The position numbers and the translations under genes are program-made. From the NCBI RefSeq assembly GCF_003429665.1, contig NZ_QUWK01000003.1:210195-274194 (forward strand): a stretch of 64,000 nt of DNA, written 5' to 3'. Position 1 is the first letter of the stretch; each line of letters starts with the position of its first letter. Positions 16,215 to 24,862 of the stretch are shown piece after piece. The notes under the pieces were generated by a model. That model saw only the letters and a program-made list of their open reading frames with translations. It did not search any database and was not told where the DNA came from. This stretch comes from Sphaerochaeta halotolerans. GTDB lineage: Bacteria; Spirochaetota; Spirochaetia; Sphaerochaetales; Sphaerochaetaceae.

Positions 16215-18647
16215 ATGGTGCAGGGTGGTGTGCTCGTTGTTGGTGTTTCTGGGGAAGAAGCTGCAACAATAGAGAAGAGTCTTGACTCAGCTGAACTTTG
16301 GGTTGTCTCAACGGAGGCAGAAGCTGTTGCGTGCATACAAGAACATCCCTCAATTCGCATAGCTCTCCTCAATCTTCCTCCTGCTCTCCCAATGTTGCAA
16401 ACAATCGCCAGATACCCCATCCGAACCATAGTTCTCAGCAGCTCAGAGACTATGGATGAAGAGATGGAAGCTATAAGAATGGGAGCAACAGACTGTCTGC
16501 GCAGACCTTATTCCCCCGAGATGTTGAAACTGCGGGTAGCTTTGCATACCAAAGCGAAAGATCCCATCATGCAGGACGAAGACCATGTCTTGTTTGACAG
16601 TCTGCTTTGGCAAGCTCCTGTAGGTATTGCTGTATATAGCGGTATCGATGCTGCTCATTTGGAAATGGTTCATACCAATTCAATCCTTCTCGAAATCATG
16701 GGGCGTACAAAAGAAGAACTTAAGACTCTCGATTGGAGAATACTTACCCATCCTGACGATCTTAAGGAGGAGCTGGTCAAATACGAGCGTTTCGCTCGCC
16801 ATGAACTCTCTGCATATGAGATTGAGAAACGGTTCATCAAACCTGATGGGTCTTTTGTTTGGGTGAATATGACCGTTTCATGGTTATATGCTGACCGGCC
16901 TAACTCAGCAGACTATCTTGTTATCGTCAAGGATATCACTGAGCAGAAAGAGCTTGCGGCTTCACTTCAGGAGCGGGAGCGGGTAATCCAATCCTATTTT
17001 TCTCAGTTGCCGGGAATGGCCTATCGTTGTTTATTTGATGAGAAATGGACAATGCAGTTTGTCTCTTCGGGGTGTAAAAGTCTTACAGGCTACTTGCCTG
17101 AAGAATTGATAGGAAACACGGTTATTTCTTTCAATGAAGTAATTGCCCCGAGTCATCGCAAGAAGGTGCAAGAAGAGTGGAATTCAATCGTCCATAATGA
17201 CACCCCTTTTAGTCAGGAATATGAGATTATCACCAAGGGAGGTGATACGAAATGGGTGTACGACACGGGGCGAGGTATTTTCGATGATGATGGCACGATT
17301 ATCGCAACTGAGGGAATGCTTTTTGACATCTCTAAGAGAAAAAGGCAAGAGTTGACCCTCGCATACTATCATGATCATGACGAATGGACTGAACTTCCTA
17401 ACAGAAGGTCGTTGGTTTCCATATTGGAAGCAGAACACAAGAAGGCAGGGCACGCTTTGCTTGCGGTCAATTTGACTGCACTACATGCGCTGAGTACTGT
17501 TCATGGGTTCCTCTATAGTAGGAATTTGGTGAAACGTGTAGCAATTGCACTCCAGTCGCTCAGCGATTCAAAGCATGTATTGTTCAGTTCCTATGAGTAT
17601 CAATTGATATTCTTCATCAAAGAGCCTACTGATTCTGCTATGTCACTTGCTTTTGGAAGAAAGGTCTCCAAGAAGGTCGCTTCCTTGCTCCGCGAGGAGC
17701 GGGTGGGTTGGGGCATCGGGCTGATAGAACTTTCTGATGCCCCTGTTGAGGAGAGTCTGACCAATCTTTTGATTGCTTCTGAGCAAGGGTTGTCAGATTT
17801 TGATGCAGGTCAGGAGGTTTGTATCTTTGATGAGAAGATGCAGGAGGCGATGAGAAGGCGTACAGCAATCGAGAGAGAGCTTGCTGAGTTGCTCAAGCAC
17901 CCTGCCTCTTCTTCTTCTTCTTTCTTTCTTCAGTTCCAACCGATTTGGGATGTAAAGACACAGGAAATTTCTGGTTTTGAAGCGCTAGCAAGGATGACGA
18001 GTCCTGTTTTGGGCAGTGTCTCTCCTACTGAGTTCATTGAGGTTGCAGAGAAGGCCAAGCTCATTGTCCCGCTTGGCAAGATTATAATAACCAAGGCATT
18101 GCAGTTTCTTTCATTGGTGGAAAAGGATGGCTTTTCAGATGTTGGTGTTTCGATCAACATATCTGCAATTCAGTTGATGAATAAGGACTTTTTTCCGTCA
18201 CTGATGGAGGCTGTTGAACAGACCAAGGTGAATACTATGAATATCACCCTGGAGGTGACTGAGTCAGTGTTTATTTCCAAGTTCCAGGAAGTGAATGACT
18301 TGTTTTCCCATCTCCAACAACAAGGGATGTCCATAGCAATCGATGATTTTGGCACAGGGTATTCAACACTTTCTCGAGAGCGTGAGCTGAATGTCAATTG
18401 CTTGAAGATTGATAAGGCGTTTATCGACAAGCTTGAAGTGCTTCAAGAGAAGGAAGCTATCACAGCCGAAATTATTTCATTGGCCCATAAACTAGGGCAT
18501 ATCGTTATTGCTGAGGGCGTTGAATATGAGAATCAGTATAACTACTTGAAGAAGTATCGATGTGATAAAATCCAGGGGTTCCTTTTCAGTAAACCCCTGA
18601 ACGTTCAAGATGCATTGGCATTGCTCAAGCAAACAAATTGTACTTAG
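16215..18647 (+). CDS. PAS-(degenerate GGDEF)-EAL cyclic-di-GMP phosphodiesterase
   Basis: An 810-residue cytoplasmic signalling protein. Residues 1-115 look like a receiver domain lacking the phosphoacceptor Asp (ALLNLPP at that site). Two PAS domains follow (about 135-255 and 265-385), the second ending in the DISKRKRQ linker. A GGDEF-like domain at about 390-545 lacks the GGDEF signature (SSYEYQ instead), so it is probably non-catalytic. The EAL domain runs from about 570 to 800 with FEALAR near residue 588, LEVTES, AIDDFGTGYS, LKIDKAF and IAEGVE, which are the metal and catalytic residues of active phosphodiesterases. It should hydrolyse c-di-GMP. It ends overlapping the convergent ferritin-like gene. 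Confidence 0.9.
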   Translation: MVQGGVLVVGVSGEEAATIEKSLDSAELWVVSTEAEAVACIQEHPSIRIALLNLPPALPMLQTIARYPIRTIVLSSSETMDEEMEAIRMGATDCLRRPYSPEMLKLRVALHTKAKDPIMQDEDHVLFDSLLWQAPVGIAVYSGIDAAHLEMVHTNSILLEIMGRTKEELKTLDWRILTHPDDLKEELVKYERFARHELSAYEIEKRFIKPDGSFVWVNMTVSWLYADRPNSADYLVIVKDITEQKELAASLQERERVIQSYFSQLPGMAYRCLFDEKWTMQFVSSGCKSLTGYLPEELIGNTVISFNEVIAPSHRKKVQEEWNSIVHNDTPFSQEYEIITKGGDTKWVYDTGRGIFDDDGTIIATEGMLFDISKRKRQELTLAYYHDHDEWTELPNRRSLVSILEAEHKKAGHALLAVNLTALHALSTVHGFLYSRNLVKRVAIALQSLSDSKHVLFSSYEYQLIFFIKEPTDSAMSLAFGRKVSKKVASLLREERVGWGIGLIELSDAPVEESLTNLLIASEQGLSDFDAGQEVCIFDEKMQEAMRRRTAIERELAELLKHPASSSSSFFLQFQPIWDVKTQEISGFEALARMTSPVLGSVSPTEFIEVAEKAKLIVPLGKIIITKALQFLSLVEKDGFSDVGVSINISAIQLMNKDFFPSLMEAVEQTKVNTMNITLEVTESVFISKFQEVNDLFSHLQQQGMSIAIDDFGTGYSTLSRERELNVNCLKIDKAFIDKLEVLQEKEAITAEIISLAHKLGHIVIAEGVEYENQYNYLKKYRCDKIQGFLFSKPLNVQDALALLKQTNCT

Positions 18648-19123
18648 TAGTCTTCACGTACGCCAAACTCAGCGTCCTCAACCCAACGATGGGGACGAGT
18701 GATGAGTTTGAGCATTTCTGACAGTACCTCATAGTGGCGTTTTTCTTCTGAGAGAATGAGTGAGAGAGCTTTCTTCGCTTCTTCATCAGTTACGAGTGGA
18801 AGTTGTTCCTTATAGAAATCTATACTTTTCTTCTCTATGGCCAGAGCTTCTTCATAGGCAGGAATCTGATCAGTTGAAGGGGGGAAGGAGTCTGGATCGA
18901 ATGCTTTGAAGACTTTCTTTGCTGCTTCTACTACCGTGGTGTTCACACTTACCGGTGCACTCTTCTTCTGTAGGGCACGGAAATAACTTTCATGTTTCTT
19001 CTCATCATCAGCGAGCATCTTGAAGATGTTTGCAAAGCCCTCACTTGGTGCCTTTTTTACAAGATCAGTATAGAACTGAATTCCTTCTTGTTCCAATTTG
19101 ATTGCTACTTCGAATAAGTCCAT
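18644..19123 (-). CDS. Rubrerythrin/ferritin-like di-iron protein
   Basis: A 159-residue four-helix bundle of the rubrerythrin-like ferritin superfamily. Di-iron ligand candidates lie in KLEQEGIQFYTDL, DDEKKHESYFRAL, ALAIEKKSIDFYKEQL and SEEKRHYEVLSEM: paired ExxH motifs as expected. There is no C-terminal rubredoxin domain. Such proteins handle peroxide or store iron in anaerobes. The start is ATG 19123, with AGGAGG eight bases before it; a frame extending to 19144 lacks such a site. It stands alone, convergent with the EAL gene (4-bp overlap of stops). Confidence 0.88.
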   Translation of the reverse strand: MDLFEVAIKLEQEGIQFYTDLVKKAPSEGFANIFKMLADDEKKHESYFRALQKKSAPVSVNTTVVEAAKKVFKAFDPDSFPPSTDQIPAYEEALAIEKKSIDFYKEQLPLVTDEEAKKALSLILSEEKRHYEVLSEMLKLITRPHRWVEDAEFGVREDY

Positions 19124-19183
19124 GGATGTCCTCCTAATGTCCATAGTATAGGTAGGACATGGTGGGAAGGCAAGGGTGAAGAG

Positions 19184-20203
19184 TTAATAGGTAAGTAATT
19201 CTATTTCTGTTTCCAATAGGGGAGAGAAGTTATACACATACGTATTGTGATAGCTTAGATATTTCTCAGTTCCATCAGGAATCATGCTTAAGTGCTTGGT
19301 ATCGTCAATTCCGAGGCGGTCATAATCGTTCTCATCAAGTTGGTCTGAGAGTCTGATAGTTCCTTTGGAAGGGTCGAATGATATCATGCCAAGGTCGAAG
19401 AGTTTGTCATAGAGAGGTGAGAGTATGAGTGCATTCTTAGGGTCAATGCGTTCATGGTCGTCTGCGACTCTCCATGGTTTGATATGGCTTGCAACCAGGA
19501 TCTTCGGTTTGTCTACTCCTAATACTGCGCAGCTGTTATTCCAGAGTTCAAGCGCTTGTTTTCGATACGTCTGCTGGGCAGTTCTTTGGATGGTTGTTCC
19601 GATGCGTGTGGTGGGTATAACTCCTTGCTCAATGCCATAGGTATGTTCCTGATCTAATGATTGTTCCTTATCTTGGTAATTGAATGTCGGAGCATATTCA
19701 TACAGGCTGAATTTTGTTTTGCAAGGGATGCCGGGAGCAAAGTACTGGCTAGCAATAGGGATAGCACGACCATAGTAGGTGTAGGGGGTCTTTACCCGGT
19801 CTCTGACAAATACAAATAGTTCGTATTCCCCGGTATTCATCCGTTTCTCAACAAATCGATTTTTAAGCTGTCCTTCCCAATAGAGAACGTCGTTGTCGAT
19901 GTGATCGACATACGGGGTGGCATAGCTCTCTTTCTTCAGATTGATCAGCAGTATAATGGCGTTCTCATCACGTTTTGTGAGTACTCCTTTACGCATTGTT
20001 GCCGCAATGTTCATCTCCATCAGATCAGCAATGTCTTGCAGTACATAATGACTTCCAATCATAAGATGGGAAGATAGTTTCTGTGATAATCGAGTTGAAA
20101 GCTGCTGCGCCATGTGCCCAGGATACGTCCAAGGTGGATATTCGTCAATGTTTATAAAACTCTGAAGTCCTAGAAACGAGGAATATTGGGGAATTGATTC
20201 CAA
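19184..20203 (-). CDS. HNH endonuclease with DUF3427-like domain
   Basis: A 339-residue protein. The central part (about residues 85-175) resembles DUF3427 (VLYWEGQLKNRF, ELFVFVRDR, YTYYGRAIPI), a domain often attached to restriction helicases or nucleases. The C-terminal HNH nuclease carries ASHIKPWRVADDHERIDPKN and ALILSPLYDKLFDLGMISF, giving the His-Asn-(Asp/His) metal site. Related proteins are predicted modification-dependent or type II restriction enzymes. No methyltransferase is next to it, consistent with a McrA-like type IV role, but this is inference. Its upstream region contains copy 2 of the 156-bp repeat, 22 bp before the start codon. Confidence 0.8.
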   Translation of the reverse strand: MESIPQYSSFLGLQSFINIDEYPPWTYPGHMAQQLSTRLSQKLSSHLMIGSHYVLQDIADLMEMNIAATMRKGVLTKRDENAIILLINLKKESYATPYVDHIDNDVLYWEGQLKNRFVEKRMNTGEYELFVFVRDRVKTPYTYYGRAIPIASQYFAPGIPCKTKFSLYEYAPTFNYQDKEQSLDQEHTYGIEQGVIPTTRIGTTIQRTAQQTYRKQALELWNNSCAVLGVDKPKILVASHIKPWRVADDHERIDPKNALILSPLYDKLFDLGMISFDPSKGTIRLSDQLDENDYDRLGIDDTKHLSMIPDGTEKYLSYHNTYVYNFSPLLETEIELLTY

Positions 20204-20224
20204 TACTCAGTAAACAGACATTTC

Positions 20225-20380
20225 ATTCCCCAACGGAGCGAGAGGAAAGGAATCAGCATGATGGTTCCTCTCCCGAGCGAGTGCCGGGAAAGCAAGGTGA
20301 GATACCCCGTCCCTTGGGGCGGAAAAGGATGCAACGCCTCCTGAGTCCATGGCTTGCCCTAGGGTATTGATACCTTTCAT
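20225..20380. repeat. 156-bp structured dispersed repeat, copy 2
   Basis: Second copy of the element at 14230-14385, same length and orientation, about six substitutions. Both hairpin stems that are perfect in copy 1 carry a mismatch here (AGGATGC/GCCTCCT; CCATGGC/GCCCTAG), so copy 2 seems to be drifting. It lies between the HNH gene start and the end of the DUF488-partner gene, a normal intergenic site. Confidence 0.8.
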
Positions 20381-20412
20381 TGAAATGCTTAGCCTCAAAA
20401 AGTATTCCAAGG

Positions 20413-21249
20413 TTATTTGCCGGGAGTAGTGAAATCAAATTCTGGTTGAATTTCGATAGGAGGATAAAATACGCCAATTATGGAAAATGGGTTTTTCCAT
20501 CTACGTATATGTGCTTTTCTACGAGTTCCAAGAAAGAAATAGATATCCCTCTTTCGAAAGTCTTCAAGGTATTTCTTTTTAATATCATGTAAGGCTTTCT
20601 CTTTTCCATGCTTGATACAATTGCGATAAAGCATCATAACTTCCCAATCTTCAATCATTAATTTGTAGATCTCCCCCGAGTCATCTTTGAATTTATAATA
20701 GAAGGTAAATGGAATAGATTGAGCCATCTCCCAATATTCGGGAATATCCTGATTGATCAGATCACCTTGCATTCTGAGGTTGTTTAGGATTTCTTCTTTC
20801 TTGCTTTCTTCCTTCTGGCAATCTTTAGGTTCTGCAATAAAATCAACAAGTTCTTTAGGCTTGAATGTTGCAAGCGATATGAAATCTTTCCGTTGAGTGT
20901 CTGAGGCGGTTTCCAAATTTTTAAAATTATAGAAAACGTTCTTAAGACATATTTCTTTTCGCGCTTTCCAATTGTTGTCTGGACCAATATGTTCAATACA
21001 TTCTTCCGGAGGGCTAATACAATAATAGGATTCTTTCCGATTGTCTTTATTCCTGTCTCTCGGTTCAATATCGAGGATGTACCAACCATATTTCTGAATT
21101 CTTGTATCAAGCATTCTTAGCTTTATTGGATAGACACGAATCCAATCTCCAGATTCTGTTAACCCTGCTGTACATACAGTCTCAATATATTTATGGGAGG
21201 GGTTTGGGTATGTAAGGACTGTAATGAATAGTTTCTTTTTCAAATGCAT
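20413..21249 (-). CDS. Unrecognised protein paired with DUF488 gene
   Basis: A 278-residue cytoplasmic protein with no motif I can name. It begins LFITVLTYPNPSHKYIETVC, continues AGLTESGDWIRVYPIKLRM and contains YGWYILDIEPRDRNKDNRKE; the C-terminal part is basic (FLGTRRKAHIRRWKNPF). I have the impression that this type of protein accompanies DUF488 genes in many bacteria, but I do not know an established function. Its start lies within the end of the DUF488 gene (59-bp overlap at 21191-21249). GAGGAG abuts the ATG, so the true start may be the in-frame TTG at 21243, which has better spacing. The overlap implies translational coupling and a joint function. Confidence 0.75.
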   Translation of the reverse strand: MHLKKKLFITVLTYPNPSHKYIETVCTAGLTESGDWIRVYPIKLRMLDTRIQKYGWYILDIEPRDRNKDNRKESYYCISPPEECIEHIGPDNNWKARKEICLKNVFYNFKNLETASDTQRKDFISLATFKPKELVDFIAEPKDCQKEESKKEEILNNLRMQGDLINQDIPEYWEMAQSIPFTFYYKFKDDSGEIYKLMIEDWEVMMLYRNCIKHGKEKALHDIKKKYLEDFRKRDIYFFLGTRRKAHIRRWKNPFSIIGVFYPPIEIQPEFDFTTPGK

Positions 21250-22168
21250 CTCCTCTGATATGAATTATCCTAGGGATAGATGGTTGTTTTTTCTTGCAAT
21301 ACTCTGCAAACAACATTCTATGGCAGTCTCTAGGATTTTTTTCATAACACATTAGGGCTACATTTACTTTAGCAATAAGTCCCGCTATTGCTTCAGCGTG
21401 CTCTTCACAATGAGGTAGTGTATGTTTGGAGTACAGTTCAAATAATTGCGCTTTTTGCTCAAAAGGAGGAAATTCTTTTCTCAATGTAGAAGAAATTCCA
21501 ACCTCGGGTATATGCAGATAGCTGATATCAGCCTCCTGTAAAGCAGTCAGTAATCTCGCTTTTCTATACTCGGGCCTCATCGAGAAGGGGTTCTTTCTTA
21601 CATCAACTAAGTATTTGACATTCTGAAGTATAAGCAACTGTATAAAACGATCTATGGACAACCCCTCATACCCAATGGTAAAGAGAGCTCTTGGTGATCT
21701 CTCTATCTTATTTCTTATTTGAGCCAGTTTTTCAAGAAATACTGGGTCAGTATGAAAATTATCAAGCAGAGCACTGCGAATGCTATAAAAAGGGAATCCT
21801 TTGTAGACCTTTGTAATCAATTCATTATCACTTAGGTGTTCATTCTCTCTTAGTGTCGTTTCTAGTGCAACTTCATCATCTTTCTTCAATTTGATATTGC
21901 ACAAGTCAGCTTGTTTTTCATCAATGGTTACATATGAAGAAAACGGCGATTTTCCCTTCTCTTCAATGATGATATGTTTTTGTTGAAGTGCTATCTGATC
22001 ATCATGAAGGCTGATTGAATAACATCCGTATGAATTTGGGATAAAGTGGTAATAGTCATTTTTTGACTCTTTCACAAAAAGAAACATCAGTTTTTGGAGT
22101 CTGATCAGCGAAATAGGTTCCTTATGTCTTTGAACTAACCATATAAGAACTTTTCTCCTATTTAGCAT
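21191..22168 (-). CDS. DUF488 protein with N-terminal SocA/Panacea-like region
   Basis: A 325-residue two-part protein. Residues 1-130 (LIWLVQRHKEPISLIRLQKL, then MLFLFVKES-type helix and SYGCYSISLHDDQ) resemble the Panacea/SocA-like helical domain found in antitoxins and phage proteins. Residues 155-325 are DUF488: FTIGYEGLSIDRFIQLL, YLVDVRKNPFSMRPEYRK, HIPEVGIS and ALMCYEKNPRDCHRMLFAEY with the conserved Cys-x9-type core. DUF488 is often found near defence or nucleic-acid genes; its activity is unknown. An AAGGTGAT site precedes ATG 22168. It forms an overlapping pair with the unrecognised gene downstream. Confidence 0.82.
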   Translation of the reverse strand: MLNRRKVLIWLVQRHKEPISLIRLQKLMFLFVKESKNDYYHFIPNSYGCYSISLHDDQIALQQKHIIIEEKGKSPFSSYVTIDEKQADLCNIKLKKDDEVALETTLRENEHLSDNELITKVYKGFPFYSIRSALLDNFHTDPVFLEKLAQIRNKIERSPRALFTIGYEGLSIDRFIQLLILQNVKYLVDVRKNPFSMRPEYRKARLLTALQEADISYLHIPEVGISSTLRKEFPPFEQKAQLFELYSKHTLPHCEEHAEAIAGLIAKVNVALMCYEKNPRDCHRMLFAEYCKKKQPSIPRIIHIRGDAFEKETIHYSPYIPKPLP

Positions 22169-22323
22169 ACAATCACCTTATGTTTTTGTACCATATTTCC
22201 ATTCGATGCACAATTGGAGTATGAAAGAACTAAAAATGCTGCGCATGCAAGGCAAGTTCTCATGTATCTTTGCTTTCCAAAGCAATCCCATTCCATGCTA
22301 CTATACCCCAGAAGGACAAACCG

Positions 22324-22860
22324 ATGAAAACACTACAGGAACGCATACACCATATTCAGAACCTACTTCACTTTGATGATGCTCAGATGGCTGAGAAGCT
22401 TGGATTGGAAGAAGAGGCATACCAGAGAATAATTGGAGCTCCTTCTTCTGAATTTCTGGAACAGCTTTGTACTACCTTCGGGGTTTCCCGAACGTATCTG
22501 GAAGAAGGGAGTGGCCATCTTTTCACTGAAAGGCCGCTTCCCATTGCCAATATTCTTGCTTTCCGGGATGCACGCAACTGGAAACAGTTCCACACTCCCA
22601 AGGATTTGGCAATATCTCTCTGCCTTGAATCTTCTGAATTACTGGAATGTTTCCAGTGGTCTGGAGAAGATGTGCATGTGGGGGAGAAGCAAAAGCAGAT
22701 GGAAGAGGAACTGGCAGATATTCTCATCTACTCAGTGCTGTTTGCAGATTCCATTGGAGTAGATATCCCAACGATTATCGAGAAGAAGTTACGTAAGAAC
22801 GCCGAGAAGTATGATGTGAAGAAAGCGTATGGTTCAGCAAAGAAGTATACAGAGCTCTGA
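22324..22860 (+). CDS. MazG-like nucleotide pyrophosphohydrolase with HTH-like N-terminus
   Basis: A 178-residue protein. Residues 1-75 look like an XRE-type helix-turn-helix (DAQMAEKLGLEEEAYQRIIG, then FGVSRTYLEEGSGHLF). Residues 80-175 are a MazG-like/RS21-C6-type dNTP pyrophosphatase with LCLESSELLECFQW and QMEEELADILIYSVLF, carrying the four acidic metal ligands (ExxE, ExxD). The enzyme would hydrolyse (deoxy)nucleotide triphosphates such as dCTP. The start is the ATG at 22324 (GAAGGAC before it); the frame extends upstream but without a ribosome site. The HTH fusion suggests autoregulation or recruitment. It sits between the DUF488 pair and the DUF2075 helicase. Confidence 0.82.
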   Translation: MKTLQERIHHIQNLLHFDDAQMAEKLGLEEEAYQRIIGAPSSEFLEQLCTTFGVSRTYLEEGSGHLFTERPLPIANILAFRDARNWKQFHTPKDLAISLCLESSELLECFQWSGEDVHVGEKQKQMEEELADILIYSVLFADSIGVDIPTIIEKKLRKNAEKYDVKKAYGSAKKYTEL

Positions 22861-22921
22861 CAATTCCTAACGCGGCAATTCTTGGAGTGTGGTACACTGG
22901 AAATAAGCTACGGAGGGTGTG

Positions 22922-24862
22922 ATGCTCGTATACGAAGGTGATAAGCAGCAATTCTTGTCCGATGTCCAGGATAATTCAATTGACCAGAAGATTGAAATGA
23001 ATATGTGGAGCAGGCTTCATAAACGAGTAAGCCAGAGCGAAGAGCAATCCTGGCGCAACTCATTGAATTACATGCAGAATGTATTACTCGACTCCGAGAT
23101 TCCTAACTCCTCCGGCGTCGCGATTGAGTTTGGAATACCCAATACCAATAAACGAGTCGATTTTATCCTTACAGGATTGGATAGAGCGAACCAGCACAAT
23201 GCGGTGATTGTCGAGTTGAAACAGTGGAGTAAAGTTGAGCCTGTTCCCTATATCGACCAACTCCTGGAAGCTGAGATCATCGATGTGCAGACCCGTTTTT
23301 CCCACGGACAACAAGTAGTACACCATCCATCCTACCAGGCATGGTCGTATCGATCCCTTATTTCCAACTTCAATGCAAATGTACACGAAATTCCAATTCA
23401 TTTGGAAAGCTGTGCATATCTACATAACTATGTACCTCCCAAAGATGACCCACTGAAGCAACACTACTTTCAAAGCCTTCTTGAAGAAGCACCGGTATTC
23501 TATAGGAGTGATGTCAAGAAGCTCAGGGAGTTCATCAAGAAGTACATACACACAGGGGACGCAAAACAAACCTTGTACTACATCGATAATGGTGAAATCC
23601 GTCCATCCAAGAGCCTGCAGGACTCCCTTACAGCAATGCTGAGAGGGAATCAGGAGTTTATCCTTATCGATGAGCAGAAGATTGTCTATGAGCAGATCCT
23701 CTCCTTTGCTCGAAGAAGCAAAGAGGATGGAAAGAAACGGGTTTTCATTGTACAGGGAGGACCAGGAACTGGTAAGACGGTAGTTGCAATCAACCTTCTG
23801 GTGCAGTTGATCAATGATGACCAGGTGTGCGCCTATGTTACAAAGAATAGTGCACCCCGTAATGTGTTTGATGCCAAACTCCGATCAGGTGCATTCAAGC
23901 GAAAGAACATCAGCAGCTTATTCAAGAGTTCATCGGCATTCATCGAAGCAGACGCCAATAATTTTGGGACACTCATTGTTGATGAAGCTCACCGGCTCAA
24001 CAAACGGTCTCAGTTGGGGCCAAGAATTACCGGTGAAGATCAAATCAAGGAAATCATCAATGCAAGCAGATGCAGCGTGTTCTTTATTGATGAAGACCAG
24101 AAAGTAACAGCACAAGATTATGGTGATCGTGAGCAAATCTTGTACTGGGCAAGCTATTTCAATGCAGAGGTGCAGGAGGGGATGCTTCTCTCCCAATTCA
24201 GGTGCAATGGATCTGACGGATACCTTTCATGGCTTGATGGTGTACTAGGGATCCAGGAAGAGACAGCCAATCCTACCTTGGAAGGCATCGACTATGATTT
24301 CCAGATAGTGGATGATCCCAATGAACTACGTAGGCTCATCGAAGAGAGAAACAAAGCAGATGATAAAGCCAGGATTGTAGCGGGGTATTGTTGGGATTGG
24401 GTAAGCAAAAATGATGCTCAGTCAGTTCCAGATATTACCATTGATGACTTTTCCATGTACTGGAACCTACGGGGTGATGGTACCTATGCCATTACCAAGG
24501 AATCAATCAACCAAGTTGGCTGCATCCATACCACCCAAGGTCTCGAATTCAGTTATGTTGGGGTAATCATAGGTAATGACCTGCGCTATGAGAAGGGGAA
24601 AGTCATCACTGATTATACTAAAAGAGCAAAGACCGACCAGTCACTTAAGGGATTGAAAGGGCGTATCAAGAAAGGTGATCAGGAGGCAATGAAAACTGCT
24701 GACATCATCATACGCAATACCTACCGTACACTCTTGAGCAGGGGGATGAAAGGCTGTTATGTCTATTGTACTGATGCTGGGCTTGCTCAATTTCTGAAAA
24801 CCAGAATTGCTGGGTATGTAGATGAAGAGGAAAGTCCCTTGTTGGCAGCTGAGAAGGAATGA
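22922..24862 (+). CDS. DUF2075 superfamily-1 helicase with N-terminal nuclease-like domain
   Basis: A 646-residue protein. The N-terminal region holds a PD-(D/E)xK-like pattern, with Asp80 in NKRVDFILTGL and Glu98-x-Lys100 in AVIVELKQW. The motor begins with Walker A VQGGPGTGKTVVAINLL (about residues 277-290), then the DExx box LIVDEAHRLNKR, FIDEDQKVT, and the late motifs LSQFRCNGSDGYLSWLD and CIHTTQGLEFSYVGVIIGND. DUF2075 proteins are predicted DNA/RNA helicases found in defence and repair contexts. The start is ATG 22922, with GGAGGG five bases upstream; the GTG at 22919 is too close. It lies 61 bp after the MazG-like gene on the same strand and may be cotranscribed. Confidence 0.87.
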   Translation: MLVYEGDKQQFLSDVQDNSIDQKIEMNMWSRLHKRVSQSEEQSWRNSLNYMQNVLLDSEIPNSSGVAIEFGIPNTNKRVDFILTGLDRANQHNAVIVELKQWSKVEPVPYIDQLLEAEIIDVQTRFSHGQQVVHHPSYQAWSYRSLISNFNANVHEIPIHLESCAYLHNYVPPKDDPLKQHYFQSLLEEAPVFYRSDVKKLREFIKKYIHTGDAKQTLYYIDNGEIRPSKSLQDSLTAMLRGNQEFILIDEQKIVYEQILSFARRSKEDGKKRVFIVQGGPGTGKTVVAINLLVQLINDDQVCAYVTKNSAPRNVFDAKLRSGAFKRKNISSLFKSSSAFIEADANNFGTLIVDEAHRLNKRSQLGPRITGEDQIKEIINASRCSVFFIDEDQKVTAQDYGDREQILYWASYFNAEVQEGMLLSQFRCNGSDGYLSWLDGVLGIQEETANPTLEGIDYDFQIVDDPNELRRLIEERNKADDKARIVAGYCWDWVSKNDAQSVPDITIDDFSMYWNLRGDGTYAITKESINQVGCIHTTQGLEFSYVGVIIGNDLRYEKGKVITDYTKRAKTDQSLKGLKGRIKKGDQEAMKTADIIIRNTYRTLLSRGMKGCYVYCTDAGLAQFLKTRIAGYVDEEESPLLAAEKE

